NCBI GenBank assembly: GCA_964244495.1
Contig: CAXTIU010000006.1
Location: 163,402 to 227,401 of the forward strand
DNA: 64,000 bases
DNA from: RH-AL1 sp964244495
Lineage (GTDB): Bacteria > Pseudomonadota > Alphaproteobacteria > Rhizobiales > Beijerinckiaceae
Reading direction: 5' to 3'
A program made the position numbers and the translations under genes. Positions within the stretch are counted from its first letter, which is position 1; each line of letters starts with the position of its first letter. The notes under the pieces are model-generated. The model was not told the DNA's origin. It worked only from the letters and a program-made list of their open reading frames with translations, and searched no databases. Below, in pieces: positions 63,274-64,000 of this stretch.

Positions 63274-63438
63274 ATGAACCTGATCCTATGGCGTTGTATC
63301 TTGGCTGCATCGTTTCCCACTAGCGGCGCCGCCTTGGTCCAGCGGACAGGACCGGAGACCGGGGTCGAAACGGGCAACAAGACGACGACCGGCGACCTCG
63401 CCGGCGTGAATCAGCCGGGATTGTCGGGTGGTGCCTGA
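63274..63438 (+). CDS. Short secreted-like ORF, possibly truncated by the IS3 element
   Basis: 54 codons from an ATG at 63274 with an excellent Shine-Dalgarno (agaggagac). Signal-peptide-like start (MNLILWRCILAASFPTSGAA) followed by a Gly/Thr/Asn-rich tail (ETGNKTTTGDLAGVNQPGLS). The stop lies 8 bp before the IS3 inverted repeat, so the natural 3' end may have been replaced. Family unknown. Confidence 0.45.
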   Translation: MNLILWRCILAASFPTSGAALVQRTGPETGVETGNKTTTGDLAGVNQPGLSGGA

Positions 63439-63445
63439 CTCGACC

Positions 63446-63904
63446 GCTATTTTGGACCGAGCCGATTGAGAGGCTACTGCATGGTGGCATTTATGGGTAG
63501 CCGGAACGCGAGGTCTGAGAAGGTGACGGGCGCTGGTGGCCTGTAGCTGAGCGAAGGGTGCGGCCGGACGCGGTTGTACGTGTTCTGCCACATGCCGATC
63601 ACGACCTGTGCCTCTTTGAGCGAGTTGAAGATCTCCTGCTTCAAGCATTCATCCTGCAGTTTGCCGTTGAAGCTTTCGCAGGTGCGTCCTCCCATGGCGA
63701 GCCCGGGGCGATGGTCTTGATCTTCGGGCCGGTCTTGGCGACCCACTCCTTGCACGCCACCGCAACGCTCTTGCCCTGCGCCGTTTGCACCTCGATCTGG
63801 CGCAGCTTCAGCACAATCTGCTCTGCGCTCGCCTTCTGACCTCGCCTCATCTCCAACTCCTTGGTCCTGGCTGATTCTCTCAATCAGCCCGGTCCAAAGT
63901 CAGC
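63446..63904 (-). mobile_element. Internally deleted IS3-family element
   Basis: About 459 bp bounded by imperfect inverted repeats gctattttggaccgagccg (left, 63446) and, on the minus strand, gctgactttggaccgggctg (right, ending 63904). Minus strand: OrfA N-terminus RRGQKASAEQIVLKLRQIEV up to AVACKE is joined directly to the OrfB C-terminus WVAKTGPKIKTIAPGSPWE; after a frameshift the rest follows in another phase (CESFNGKLQDECLKQEIF, YNRVRPHPSLSYRPPAPVTF). The two catalytic Asp of the DDE triad are lost with the deletion. Non-autonomous, MITE-like. Confidence 0.88.
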
Positions 63905-64000
63905 CGGTCACGCCACCCGCGCCCGTCCCGCCGACCGCGACACTTACTGAGAAGAAAGGTGTGAGGTTGGGCTCCCACGGCGAGGCCCTAGCAGTACTGA

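Overview
The window is high-GC DNA that reads as the chromosome of an alphaproteobacterium, most likely order Hyphomicrobiales (Rhizobiales). This is inferred from the block rsfS-rlmH-envC-ctpA-polysaccharide deacetylase-rppH, an sdhCDAB operon, DUF4142 and DUF3309-like small proteins, and a tRNA-Arg(CCT). Genus cannot be fixed by reading alone.

Layout. 1-9.2 kb: 5' part of glycogen phosphorylase on the minus strand (its C-terminus runs off the left edge), ribosome factors RsfS and RlmH, then EnvC, CtpA, YibQ-like deacetylase and RppH in a tightly packed plus-strand run, and a TesA-like esterase. 9.3-15.3 kb: an orphan YbbA-type ATPase, YggT, and an RND efflux pump (permease before adaptor) with a repeat-encoded His/Gly-rich loop. 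15.5-19.4 kb: succinate dehydrogenase, with a VapD (Cas2-fold) gene wedged between sdhA and sdhB. 19.5-31 kb: housekeeping and accessory genes, including a metallo-hydrolase, MobB, a methyltransferase, a D-2-hydroxyacid dehydrogenase divergent from an Lrp-type regulator, a flavoprotein, a glutamine amidotransferase, a flavin reductase, MutS and a PemK-like toxin. 31.9-42 kb: Kup, Fpr, a PEBP protein and a branched-chain amino-acid ABC operon in which LivG and LivF are fused.

42.2-47 kb is a decayed mobile region beginning at the 3' end of tRNA-Arg(CCT): an AT-rich DUF2806 gene, phage-like fragments, an IS5-family remnant and a frameshifted outer-membrane protein gene.

47.1-63.3 kb is an aromatic-catabolism cluster: a gamma-resorcylate-type decarboxylase, aldehyde and aryl-alcohol dehydrogenases, two aromatic-acid MFS transporters (one frameshifted), two alpha/beta hydrolases, a second amidohydrolase, an EntE/DhbE-like aryl-AMP ligase, a TetR regulator, a VOC-fold protein with a coupled small ORF, and a monooxygenase related to salicylyl-CoA/aminobenzoyl-CoA hydroxylases. 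A plausible scheme (inference) is: uptake, oxidation of an aryl alcohol to an aldehyde and then a hydroxybenzoate, followed by either decarboxylation or activation as a thioester and ring hydroxylation. No ring-cleavage dioxygenase of a known type is recognisable in the window. The right edge holds an internally deleted IS3-family element.

Several frameshifts between 46 and 53.3 kb coincide with homopolymer runs. They may be real decay or residual sequencing error; raw reads would decide.
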